From the NCBI RefSeq assembly GCF_028752835.1, contig NZ_CP087952.1, positions 2,027,041-2,091,040 on the forward strand: a DNA stretch of 64,000 bases. Reading direction: 5' to 3'. The translations under genes were made by a program, and so were the position numbers. The stretch is from Desulfosarcina sp. BuS5. Lineage in GTDB: Bacteria; Desulfobacterota; Desulfobacteria; Desulfobacterales; BuS5. The notes beneath the pieces were generated by a model. It was not told the DNA's origin, searched no databases, and saw only the letters and a list, made by a program, of their open reading frames with translations. Each line of letters starts with the position of its first letter. The first letter of the stretch is position 1. This document shows positions 36,843 through 45,195 of the stretch, one piece after another.

Positions 36843-37572
36843 TATCACAAAACAGCTTTCTTACCTGAAACTGCCATATATCCGAGAAAACCATGCCACC
36901 TGTGCTCAAACCGCTGCACAAAAGCAATGGACACATCTGCATTACCTGGCCGAATTGGTCCGGGGAGAAGCGGATATGCGAAGAGATCGCACCATCCAGC
37001 GCCGTATCCGATCAGCCCGGTTTTCGGTTATTAAAACCCTGGATCAGTTTAACTGGTCCTGGCCAAAAACAATCAACCGGGCACAGGTGCAGAACCTCTT
37101 TCATCTGAAATTTATCGAGGATAAAAGCAATGTGGTGTTCATCGGCGGTGTCGGCCTGGGGAAAACCCATTTAGCCACGGCTCTGGGCTATCAGGCCTGC
37201 CTGAAAGGGCATACCGTACTTTTTATCTCCGCAATCGAAACCATCAATAACCTTTATTCCGCCCAGCAGGCCGACCGCTTAAAACAGGAGTTAAAAAAAT
37301 ATCTCAAACCGGCTCTCTTGATACTGGATGAATTAGGCTACCTGCCCATTGACAAAATCGGCGCTGACCTGCTCTTCCAGGTTATAAGCCAGCGCTATGA
37401 ACAAGGTGCCATTATTATAACCACCAATCGCGTTTTTAAAGATTGGCCGCAAATATTTAACAACGACAACATGCTTACTTCTGCCCTGCTGGACCGGCTG
37501 CTGCACCACATCGAAGCAGCAGTGGTGGTGGAAGGAAAAAGTTACAGGATGAAGGATGTGGTAAAAGAATAA
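36823..37572 (+). CDS. istB: IS21-family helper ATPase IstB
   Basis: 249 aa. AAA+ ATPase of the DnaC/IstB group: Walker A GGVGLGKTH, Walker B LLILDELGYLP, sensor-type TTNRVFKDW. ATG 36823 lies 6 nt after GGAGG; the overlapping ATG at 36817 directly abuts that site. It overlaps the istA end. Regulates target choice for IstA. Confidence 0.95.
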   Translation: MTTRETDITKQLSYLKLPYIRENHATCAQTAAQKQWTHLHYLAELVRGEADMRRDRTIQRRIRSARFSVIKTLDQFNWSWPKTINRAQVQNLFHLKFIEDKSNVVFIGGVGLGKTHLATALGYQACLKGHTVLFISAIETINNLYSAQQADRLKQELKKYLKPALLILDELGYLPIDKIGADLLFQVISQRYEQGAIIITTNRVFKDWPQIFNNDNMLTSALLDRLLHHIEAAVVVEGKSYRMKDVVKE

Positions 37573-37578
37573 ACGCTT

Positions 37579-37619
37579 GCGGTTCACCGGGGAAAAAGCC
37601 GGTGAACCGCATTTTTTTC
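37579..37619 (+). terminator. Rho-independent terminator after istB
   Basis: 12-bp perfect stem GCGGTTCACCGG / CCGGTGAACCGC with an 8-nt loop, followed by a run of T residues at 37612-37618. Confidence 0.93.
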
Positions 37620-37674
37620 TATACATTTTTAAAACGGCGCTTTGGGTACATTTTTACACCGCCGCTAACAACTG

Positions 37675-38235
37675 ACTGGTATGCGGTTTGGCGAGATATC
37701 TGCTTTGAAGTGGCAGAATGTAGATTTCAAATTAGGAGTCATCAAAGTTAGGGAGACCTTGGTTAGAGGTGAAGAGGGTCGCCCCAAAACACCTGGTTCG
37801 ATTCGGGATATAAAGATGTTGCCTCCGGTTGCCGAGGCGATACGAAATCAGCGCAAACACACCATGGGCAAATCTAATTACGTATTCCTTAATCAGAAAG
37901 GACGGCCACTTCTGCCAAACTCCATAAATTATCACATTTGGAAGCCAGCATTGAAAAGGGCTGGATTAAAGCCTATGTCGCTTTATCAAACAAGGCATAC
38001 TTTTGCCACGCTAATGCTGGATGCCGGTGAATTACCTGGTTGGGTTCAACAAATGATGGGTCATCAAACGCTGAAAATGATACTGGAACGATATTATTCC
38101 TATATCAAAAATTATCAGCGTGATGATGGTTCGGCTTTCATGGACAATGTCTATAAGCCGAGCGTAAAAGACAATGCGCCCGAGCTACCCAACGAGGATA
38201 TGAACAAAGCATACGGTAAGAGTAAATCTGCCTAG
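37675..38235 (+). pseudogene. Tyrosine recombinase/integrase, 5'-truncated by the IS21-type insertion
   Basis: Only the catalytic half remains. The frame enters from the IS21 end with TGMRFGEISALKW (first catalytic Arg), then RHT in LYQTRHTFATL, MGHQTLKMILERYY with the His and the nucleophile Tyr. The N-terminal arm and core-binding domains are missing and are not found on the other side of the insertions. The gene points toward the 3' end of ssrA 114 bp away, the classical arrangement of an island integrase using tmRNA as attachment site. An internal ATG at 37681 could still start a catalytic-domain-only peptide. Confidence 0.88.
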
Positions 38236-38348
38236 GCCGAAGATAGAAAATCTGCGTATTTTACACCAAATTTACACCAATCGAAAAATTGGGAAGTCGA
38301 GATATTTTCTAACTTCCCGTTATAGCAGGTATTTCTGTAACAATAAAA

Positions 38349-38698
38349 TGGTGGAGGCGGCGGGAGTCGAACCCGCGTCCGAAAACATTCCACACAGGCA
38401 TCTACATACTTATCCCGAATTTTGATTGTCGGCTTTCAAATCTCCTTCGAGCGGGATTTTTGAAAACGTATTCTGTTATATTTCGCCTGACATGTTACAG
38501 ACACACATGAGAGACTATCCTGCAAGTCGACGCCCTTTCCGGATCCGCAGGAAAAACCCGGAAGGACGTTAGCCTAAGCGGCTAAAGCGTAATTATAATC
38601 ATCTGCGATTATTTTAAGTTTCCGTCTTTTTTACGAGCTGACAGTTGCTCGGTATGCAGCCGGAGCTTCATCATCCCCGTCGAAGCCGTTTCGCCCCC
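38349..38698 (-). ncRNA. ssrA: tmRNA (10Sa RNA)
   Basis: 350 nt. The 5' end GGGGGCGAAACGGCTTCGAC pairs with the 3' CGCCTCCACCA, forming a 7-bp acceptor with one G-U. The T arm is GGGTTCGACTCCC, and CCA is encoded. The tag reading frame lies at 38606-38574, encoding ADDYNYALAA and then TAG, with a GCA resume codon. The tag end ALAA is the normal proteolysis signal. smpB lies immediately upstream on the same strand. Confidence 0.96.
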
Positions 38699-38742
38699 AT
38701 GAGGTATTGCTATTTATAAAATAAACAGACAATGAAGATATG

Positions 38743-39201
38743 TCAAGTATTTCTCAGCGCTCTGTCAAGATCTCTTTTTTCATCCCGTTTTCTTATGGTT
38801 GCTCGTTTGTCATACTTTCGTTTACCCCTGGCAAGCGCTATCTCTATTTTGGCTTTTCCATTAATAAAATAAACTTTTAGGGGTATCAGGGAAAAACCCA
38901 TTTCATTTACCTTGCCGTACAGTTTTTTTATTTCTTGTTGATGCAGCAGGAGCTTTCTTGGCCTTAAGGGAGCATGGTTTTCATAATGGGCAAAAGGGTA
39001 TTCTCCGATATGCATCTGATAAACAAAGACTTCACCTTTGATGATTCTGGCATAGGAATCTTTAAGGTGGGCACGTCCGAGTCTTAGCGATTTTACTTCG
39101 GTGCCTTTAAGTACAAGCCCGGCTTCGTACTTATCTTCAAGAAAGTAGTTATGCCTGGCTTTTCTGTTTTCGGTTACAATTTTTTTATGTTTTTTTGTCA
39201 A
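38743..39201 (-). CDS. smpB: SsrA-binding protein SmpB
   Basis: ~152 aa. NRKARHNYFLEDKYEAGLVLKGTEVKSLR, HIGEYPFAHYENHAPLRPRKLLLH and the basic tail ARGKRKYDKRATIRKRDEKRD are diagnostic (each over a short span of the gene). The TTG at 39201 gives the usual N-terminus (TKKHKKIVTENRKA); a longer ATG reading from 39276 would extend 65 bp into ptsI and add 25 atypical residues. Acts with tmRNA in ribosome rescue. Confidence 0.93.
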   Translation of the reverse strand: MTKKHKKIVTENRKARHNYFLEDKYEAGLVLKGTEVKSLRLGRAHLKDSYARIIKGEVFVYQMHIGEYPFAHYENHAPLRPRKLLLHQQEIKKLYGKVNEMGFSLIPLKVYFINGKAKIEIALARGKRKYDKRATIRKRDEKRDLDRALRNT

Positions 39202-39211
39202 GTTGGCACCG

Positions 39212-40972
39212 CTATCTGTATACTTTGTTTGAAACAAGAATTCCGTAAGTATCTTCCAGTAAATCCATAATCTCATTGGCTGTTGCTTTTTTAAGTATTT
39301 CTTTAAGAAATAGCCTTGTATCTTTTATGTTGAGAGATCTCACCATACTTTTTATAGCCGGCATGGACTGCGGGCTCATACTTAATTCATCCATTCCGAG
39401 TCCTAAAAGTATGGGTATATTAATGGGGTCGGACGCCATTTCACCGCACATAAACATTCCTATGCCTTTGTCCCTGGCCACGTCTGCAACATGTTTTAAC
39501 ATGCGGATCACAGCGGGATTAAGAGGGTTGTAAAGATAGGCGACATCTTTATTCCCCCGGTCAATAGCCAGGGAATATTGAATAAGATCGTTTGTGCCGA
39601 TACTGAAAAAATCGACTTCATTTGCCATTACATCAGCCATAATTACTGCTGATGGGACTTCAATCATAATACCTATCTTGATATCCCGGTTAAAAACCGC
39701 TCCTTCTTTATCTAAGGAATCAGCCGCCTCATCTAAAAGTCTTTTAGCTTCAATTATTTCATCATAGTTAGATATCAGCGGAAATAATATTCTGACGTTT
39801 CCGAATGCAGCCGCCCGGAGTATGGCGCGCAACTGGGTTAGAAAAACTTCTTGTTTTTTCAGGCAATATCTTATTGCGCGAAGTCCCAGGACCGGATTTG
39901 CCTCATCAGAAGTATTACCAAAAGCAACCGCTTTGTCTCCGTTTATATCAAGGGTGCGGATTGTTACGGGTTTCGGTGCCATGACTTCCACAACATCCTG
40001 GTATTTATCAAAAAGTTCACTTTCATCAGGAAAAGAAGGACGGCTTAGATATTGAAATTCGGTTCTGTACAGGCCTATGCCGTCACCTCCATGCGCAAGA
40101 ACAGATACCACCTCTTCGGGGAGCTCTATATTACCCATAATCTGCAGGTGAATACCGTCGGTTGTTTGAGCATGATGATGACTTTCACGGGTAATAACTG
40201 ATTGATATTCTTCAAATTTTACTTTACGTCCATAAAATCTGACTAATGTCTCCTCTTCGGGATGAACAATAACAGTGCCGGACGAGCCATCCACAATTAT
40301 CAGGTCGTCATTGTTAATGACTTCAGTTACATTATCAAGTCCCAGGACAGCGGGAATTCCGAGTGTGCGTGCGACAATGCCGGTATGAGATGTCTTCCCG
40401 CCAAGTTCCGTGACAAGCCCCATAATCTTTTCCAGTTGGATCTGACTGGTCTCAGCAGGAGAAAGGTCATGGGCAACCAGTATGACCCGTTTGTCGATTT
40501 TGGCTATATCAACCGGTTTAGCTCCCAAAAGGTTCCTTATTATACGGTCAGACACATGAACAATATCTGATGCCCGTGCATTCAAATACGGATCTTTAAT
40601 ATTCTGAAACATTGTCTTAAGTTTTGATGTAACCTTCTTTACAGCCCATTCTGCATTGACCCGTTCCTTTTCGCATGTTTCTATAATCTTGTCATAAAAA
40701 TTTTTATCCCTGAGCAGCATCATATGGGATTCAACAATGTATGCGTGTTTCTGCACAGCTTCAGAGGAGTCTTTAATCAGGAGCTGAAGGCCGTCGCCGG
40801 TTTTTTTGACTGCATTTTTGAATCGTTGAATTTCATCTTGTAGATCCTGACCCGTTATTAAATATTTTTCAACTACATCAACGCCTTCTTGATCAACAAT
40901 ATATGCTTTTCCAATACAGATACCAGGAGAAACTTTTAATCCCGTCAAAGTAATTTCGTTCGATTTAGTCAT
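39212..40972 (-). CDS. ptsI: Phosphoenolpyruvate-protein phosphotransferase (PTS enzyme I)
   Basis: 586 aa. N-terminal HPr-binding/phospho-His domain with GGKTSHTGIVARTLGIPAVLG (active His), then the PEP-binding TIM barrel with GIGLYRTEFQYL, RTLDINGDK, FFSIGTNDLIQY and FMCGEMASDP. Length and order are those of enzyme I. It lies 6 bp downstream of ptsH and 10 bp upstream of smpB, so all three may be co-transcribed. No EII permease is visible in the window. Confidence 0.96.
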   Translation of the reverse strand: MTKSNEITLTGLKVSPGICIGKAYIVDQEGVDVVEKYLITGQDLQDEIQRFKNAVKKTGDGLQLLIKDSSEAVQKHAYIVESHMMLLRDKNFYDKIIETCEKERVNAEWAVKKVTSKLKTMFQNIKDPYLNARASDIVHVSDRIIRNLLGAKPVDIAKIDKRVILVAHDLSPAETSQIQLEKIMGLVTELGGKTSHTGIVARTLGIPAVLGLDNVTEVINNDDLIIVDGSSGTVIVHPEEETLVRFYGRKVKFEEYQSVITRESHHHAQTTDGIHLQIMGNIELPEEVVSVLAHGGDGIGLYRTEFQYLSRPSFPDESELFDKYQDVVEVMAPKPVTIRTLDINGDKAVAFGNTSDEANPVLGLRAIRYCLKKQEVFLTQLRAILRAAAFGNVRILFPLISNYDEIIEAKRLLDEAADSLDKEGAVFNRDIKIGIMIEVPSAVIMADVMANEVDFFSIGTNDLIQYSLAIDRGNKDVAYLYNPLNPAVIRMLKHVADVARDKGIGMFMCGEMASDPINIPILLGLGMDELSMSPQSMPAIKSMVRSLNIKDTRLFLKEILKKATANEIMDLLEDTYGILVSNKVYR

Positions 40973-40978
40973 ACTATT

Positions 40979-41260
40979 TTATTCCTCGAATCCTTGTGTA
41001 ATCAATTCTATAATGTCGTTGAGAATTTTTTTATCTGTCTTGTTATTTATTTCCAAAGTTACTGAAGAACCTTGTGCGCAAAGTAATGAAAGGATATCTA
41101 TAATACTTGAAGCATCAACCCTGTCCCCGTTTTTTATCATCCATATCCCGAATTTGGCATTTTTTGCCAGTTTTGCTATCAAGCCGGCGGGCTTTGCATG
41201 AATGCCAAGGCGATTAGGGATAATGACGGTTTTTGATAATTCGTTACAGGATGTACTCAT
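40979..41260 (-). CDS. ptsH: Phosphocarrier protein HPr
   Basis: 93 aa. Phosphorylation site His21 in RLGIHAKPAG, regulatory-type Ser region ASSIIDILSLL and C-terminal helix. It carries phosphate between enzyme I (next gene) and EIIA proteins. No EIIA or HPr kinase gene is in view, so whether this PTS is for sugar uptake or regulation cannot be told. Confidence 0.94.
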   Translation of the reverse strand: MSTSCNELSKTVIIPNRLGIHAKPAGLIAKLAKNAKFGIWMIKNGDRVDASSIIDILSLLCAQGSSVTLEINNKTDKKILNDIIELITQGFEE

Positions 41261-41494
41261 GGTTATTACAAAATATTTGGGGCTCGCTCAAAAATAACTT
41301 TAAATTTTGATGAGTCGATCAATCTACAATGGCTGCGTTGCCCGTTTTTTAAATAGTGCGTGAACGAATCTGTTTACTGATTTAATCAGTATCTAACATA
41401 TACGGTTAATCAATGCAAATCCGATTTATTACTTGCTCAATAAACGATAAATTCGTAAAAAGTTTTTAACCTGATCGGAAAATGTCAAACATGG

Positions 41495-42817
41495 GTGTTA
41501 ATCTTGATTTTTATTTATAATATACTGCTTTTAATCATAATAATTATTTTCTTACCATTTCTTGTTCCTGTTCTAATAATATCGGGAAAAAGACGCAAAA
41601 CATTTCTCCCGAGGCTGGGAATCAGCAATATGCTTCCCTGTTTTAAGCATAATGGGCTGCATGCAATACAGGAACATACTATCTGGGTTCATGCTCTTTC
41701 TGTTGGGGAAGTTCTTTCCTCCGTCCCCCTTGTAAAAAGGTTGAAGGAAGATATTGCAAATAAGGGGATTGTTTTTTCCGTTTCCACTAAAACCGGTTAT
41801 GAAATTGCCTGCAAGCTGTTCTTTGACAAAGTAGATACAATATTTTTTTTCCCTTATGATCTTTATTTTTCAGTTAAATCTGTTGCCAAAAAAGTTGACC
41901 CCTCGATTGTTGTTATAATTGAGTCGGATATATGGCCGAATTTTCTTTTTGAAATGAAATGCCGCGGTGTTCCCGTACTTCTTGTCAACGCAAGGCTTTC
42001 CGACAGATCCTTTAGAGGATATAAACGTTTTGCATTTGTTGCGAAAAGGGTTTTATCTTTATTCTCTAAAATTTGTGCGCAGTCCGGGCAGGATGCAGAA
42101 CGTTATTCAATAATCGGAGTCCCTTCGGAAACATTGACAATTACGGGTAATATAAAATTTGATCAGGATAATGTTGAATTTTCAGAAGCCGAAACCCGTG
42201 AATTGAAAAGTTCTATGAGAATCCAGCCTGATCATAAAATTCTTTTGGCCGGAAGCACTCATCAAGGGGAAGAGACTATTATACTGGAGGCTTTTAGAAA
42301 ATTAAAAAATCATATTAATGGTCTTATTCTGATAATTGCGCCCAGGGACCCTGAACGTTCTGAAAGCGTATGCGGGATTTATAAATCAGCAGGATATACG
42401 GCTGTTCAATTAAAAAATATTTCCAGTTCCAATCCGGACATGGAATGCGACGTTGTAATAATTGATATTATAGGAATTTTGAAAAAACTTTACTCTATCG
42501 CAGATCTTGCCTTTATTGGGGGAAGCCTGGTAACAAGGGGAGGGCATAATCCCCTTGAACCTGCCGCATTTTCCAAGCCTATTATCTTTGGACCTGATAT
42601 GAGTAATTTTGCCGAGATATCGGGGATGCTCTTAGAGGCCAAGGCTGCAATACAGGTTTTTGACGCGACAGAGTTTTATGAAGCCGCTTTTACCCTTTTG
42701 GAAGATGAAAAAGAATCGGTTCAGATGGGAAAGAACGCTTATGGAGTTTTTTGTTTCAACAAAGGGGCTGTTGAAAAGACCGTGGATGAGATAAGCAGAT
42801 ATTTGGCGCCGTTATGA
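41495..42817 (+). CDS. waaA: 3-deoxy-D-manno-octulosonic-acid (Kdo) transferase
   Basis: 440 aa. N-terminal membrane anchor (LIFIYNILLLIIIIIFLPFLVPVLII), catalytic Glu in HALSVGEVLSSVPLV, then the GT-B features IESDIWPNFLFE, GNIKFD, LLAGSTHQGEE, IAPRDPER and FIGGSLVTRGGHNPLEPA. Adds Kdo to lipid IVA at the inner membrane, giving direct evidence of LPS. The start is a GTG with a poor ribosome site. Its stop overlaps the lpxK start (ATGA). Confidence 0.95.
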   Translation: MLILIFIYNILLLIIIIIFLPFLVPVLIISGKRRKTFLPRLGISNMLPCFKHNGLHAIQEHTIWVHALSVGEVLSSVPLVKRLKEDIANKGIVFSVSTKTGYEIACKLFFDKVDTIFFFPYDLYFSVKSVAKKVDPSIVVIIESDIWPNFLFEMKCRGVPVLLVNARLSDRSFRGYKRFAFVAKRVLSLFSKICAQSGQDAERYSIIGVPSETLTITGNIKFDQDNVEFSEAETRELKSSMRIQPDHKILLAGSTHQGEETIILEAFRKLKNHINGLILIIAPRDPERSESVCGIYKSAGYTAVQLKNISSSNPDMECDVVIIDIIGILKKLYSIADLAFIGGSLVTRGGHNPLEPAAFSKPIIFGPDMSNFAEISGMLLEAKAAIQVFDATEFYEAAFTLLEDEKESVQMGKNAYGVFCFNKGAVEKTVDEISRYLAPL

Positions 42818-43962
42818 GGAATATAGTCAAGCAGATTGAATCAGTTATGTATAGCGCCAGGGAAAAGAATTCTCTCCTTGCTCGTCTTCTGTCGGTTATT
42901 TCCACAGGTTATTCCGGTATTGTAAGAATCAGGGAATCTCTTTACAAAAAAAGGATTTTTAAATCAGAGAAACTGCCGTGCACCGTTATTTCCATTGGCA
43001 ATATTACCGTGGGTGGCACAGGCAAGACCCCCATGACAATCTATCTGGCGGAATTGATTAAGGATTTCGGGTTGAGCGTGGCGGTGGTCAGTAGGGGATA
43101 CAAAGGCAGGGCAGAGAAAAAAGGCGGTATTGTAAGTAATGGAAAAAAGATATATATGGATGCAGCCGATGCAGGCGACGAACCTTGCATGATTGCTGCA
43201 CGGCTTAAAGGGATTCCCGTTATTATCGGTGGAGACAGGTTTGCAGCGGGAAGTATGGCCGTAAAACAATTTAATCCGGATGTGATAATTCTTGATGATG
43301 CTTTCCAGCACTTGAAGATACAACGTGATATTAATTTGGTACTCCTTGATAATGATTTGCCTTTTGGCAACAGACACATGCTGCCGAGAGGAATTTTAAG
43401 AGAGCCTGTTTCAGCACTTAAGCGTGGCGATGCTTTTCTTTTAACCAGGGCTGATTATGAGATTAATGGATTGCCGGAAGAGTTGAGTAATATTGCACGC
43501 GACATTCCTGTTTTCAGATCATCTCATATACCGTATCTTAATAGTGTTGTGAAATGCGGTGTTTCAGGGGCCGGATTAAAAACGGATTCAAAAACGCAAT
43601 TAAAAGGTTACCTGGGTCTGAATATCTTGCAACATAAAAAACTTTTTCTTTTTTCAGGGATTGCAAGAAATAGAGATTTTTACAATTCTGTTAACTTGAT
43701 TGAAAAAAAGATAAAAGGTTCTTTGGAGTTTCCGGATCATTATATTTATACCAATAATGATATAAAGAGAATCACACAATCAGCAATCGAATCCAATGCT
43801 GATTATATAGTGACAACTGAAAAGGATTACGCGCGTATGGACCGTGAGATAACCTGGCCTTTAGATCTGATAGTTATAGGTGTTGAAATTTCATTGGGAA
43901 AAGATAAAGAGGCTTTTAGTCTCTTCATAAAGAAACGTATTTTAGGATCTTTAACACATTGA
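42814..43962 (+). CDS. lpxK: Tetraacyldisaccharide 4'-kinase
   Basis: 382 aa. Walker A-like ISIGNITVGGTGKTPM, VVSRGYKGR, ILDDAFQHLKIQRDINLVLLD and the late VTTEKDYARM motif are characteristic. It phosphorylates the lipid A precursor. The 4-bp overlap with waaA indicates translational coupling. Slightly longer than the E. coli enzyme (~330 aa). Confidence 0.95.
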   Translation: MRNIVKQIESVMYSAREKNSLLARLLSVISTGYSGIVRIRESLYKKRIFKSEKLPCTVISIGNITVGGTGKTPMTIYLAELIKDFGLSVAVVSRGYKGRAEKKGGIVSNGKKIYMDAADAGDEPCMIAARLKGIPVIIGGDRFAAGSMAVKQFNPDVIILDDAFQHLKIQRDINLVLLDNDLPFGNRHMLPRGILREPVSALKRGDAFLLTRADYEINGLPEELSNIARDIPVFRSSHIPYLNSVVKCGVSGAGLKTDSKTQLKGYLGLNILQHKKLFLFSGIARNRDFYNSVNLIEKKIKGSLEFPDHYIYTNNDIKRITQSAIESNADYIVTTEKDYARMDREITWPLDLIVIGVEISLGKDKEAFSLFIKKRILGSLTH

Positions 43963-43993
43963 AATTATTTATAGATTTAACAGAATATGAATC

Positions 43994-44980
43994 ATGTCTG
44001 ATAGAATAACACGGGCTATAGGCCTTTCTTCAGGGGGCCTTGACAGTATATTGTCCGCCCTTTTATTACAACGGCAGAATATATATGTTGAATGGGTGAC
44101 TTTTGAAACTCCTTTTTTTTCATCTGAAAAAGCTGAAAAAGCGGCGCGTACCCATAACATTCCCTTAACGGTTTTGAATATAACCGAATCTTATCTCAAA
44201 ATGCTGAAAAATCCAGCCTGCGGCTATGGCAGATATATGAATCCATGCATGGATTGTCATGCTTTGATGTTCAAACACGCAGGTAAAATGATGGAAGATA
44301 AAAGGTTCGATTTTCTGTTCAGCGGCGAGGTTCTTGGCCAGCGGCCCATGTCCCAAACAAGGCCTTCTTTGCGTTATGTCGAAAAAAGATCAGGTTATGA
44401 CGGCTACATACTTCGTCCTTTGAGCGCCGGAAGATTACCTGAAACTATTCCAGAGCAAAAGGGGCTGGTCAACAGAGCTTTACTTATGAATATTACCGGA
44501 AGATCCAGAAAAATTCAGATCAAATTGGCGGAACAGATGAATGTCAACGGATACCCCACTCCGGCAGGAGGCTGCCTGCTTACAGATAAAGGTTACTCAA
44601 TACGGCTTAAAGATCTATTCACGCACCAGGGCGGATATGCCGAAGAGGAACTTCATCTTCTAAGGTATGGGCGCCACATCCGCTTGAATGAAAAGACTAA
44701 AATAATCGTCGGCCGAAACCAAAAAGATAATGACGACATAATCAAATACTATAGATCCGGCACTGATATTCTGATCAAAATACAAGAAATTCCAAGTCCC
44801 ACAGTTCTCCTTTCTCCAGGAAGCAGAGAGGATATTACAGCCGCCGCGGCAATTTGCGCCGGTTACAGTAAGGCTCAAAAGGGCAGGGAGGTAATTGCAG
44901 AGGTCACTACTCCGGAAGGTAGCAATACTGTCAGGGTAGTCGGCATTCCGCCGTCGGAAAACAGAAGCAGGATGATATAG
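43994..44980 (+). CDS. PP-loop ATPase, MnmA/ThiI-like tRNA sulfurtransferase-type protein
   Basis: 328 aa. The N-terminal ATP-binding PP-loop is IGLSSGGLDSILSALLL. CMDCHALMFKHA (~76-87) and GGCLLTDKGYS (~188-198) supply candidate catalytic cysteines, and FSGEVLGQRPMSQ resembles the adenylation region of thiouridylases. It lacks the MnmA C-terminal barrel; the tail (LLRYGRHIRLNEKTKIIVGRNQKDN onward) is a small beta-rich domain. Likely acts in tRNA or another sulfur transfer; exact target not assigned. Follows lpxK by 31 bp. Confidence 0.8.
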   Translation: MSDRITRAIGLSSGGLDSILSALLLQRQNIYVEWVTFETPFFSSEKAEKAARTHNIPLTVLNITESYLKMLKNPACGYGRYMNPCMDCHALMFKHAGKMMEDKRFDFLFSGEVLGQRPMSQTRPSLRYVEKRSGYDGYILRPLSAGRLPETIPEQKGLVNRALLMNITGRSRKIQIKLAEQMNVNGYPTPAGGCLLTDKGYSIRLKDLFTHQGGYAEEELHLLRYGRHIRLNEKTKIIVGRNQKDNDDIIKYYRSGTDILIKIQEIPSPTVLLSPGSREDITAAAAICAGYSKAQKGREVIAEVTTPEGSNTVRVVGIPPSENRSRMI

Positions 44981-45048
44981 GCGGACCGACTTTTTTATCG
45001 ATTTCCACCACCACACAATATACCGCCAACCTATATAAAAATGGGACG

Positions 45049-45153
45049 TATAGATTTTCACATAAATAATTTCACTGCGTTATCGGTCGTCGAAGTATTA
45101 CAATACGCCTTTCTCCCTCTGGCCTTGTGAAATTAATTATCTGAAAATCTATA
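45049..45153. repeat. 105-bp palindromic repeat, copy A
   Basis: Outer arms TATAGATTTTCA and TGAAAATCTATA are perfect complements. Inner arms AATTTCAC/GTGAAATT and an ~50-bp conserved centre are shared with the copy at 54252-54356. The spacer contains no gene. Confidence 0.88.
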
Positions 45154-45195
45154 TGTGGAACGTGGGGGTACGGTCAACAGCCTTAAAATATATAT

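Larger units (their letters stand above)
34295..37670 (+). mobile_element. IS21-family element with accessory genes
   Basis: Ends TGTCAGCGG (34295) and CCGCTAACA (37670) are IS21-type inverted termini with internal TTAAAAATG-like repeats. The direct repeat ACTGAC at 34289-34294 and 37671-37676 is a 6-bp target duplication; its first four bases are the terminal ACTG of IS4 copy 3. Order: two accessory genes, istA, istB, terminator. Confidence 0.92.

Noticed and set aside
38236-38348. Additional gene between the integrase remnant and ssrA
   Set aside because: Only 113 bp without a start codon in a good context; it is probably the attachment-site flank.
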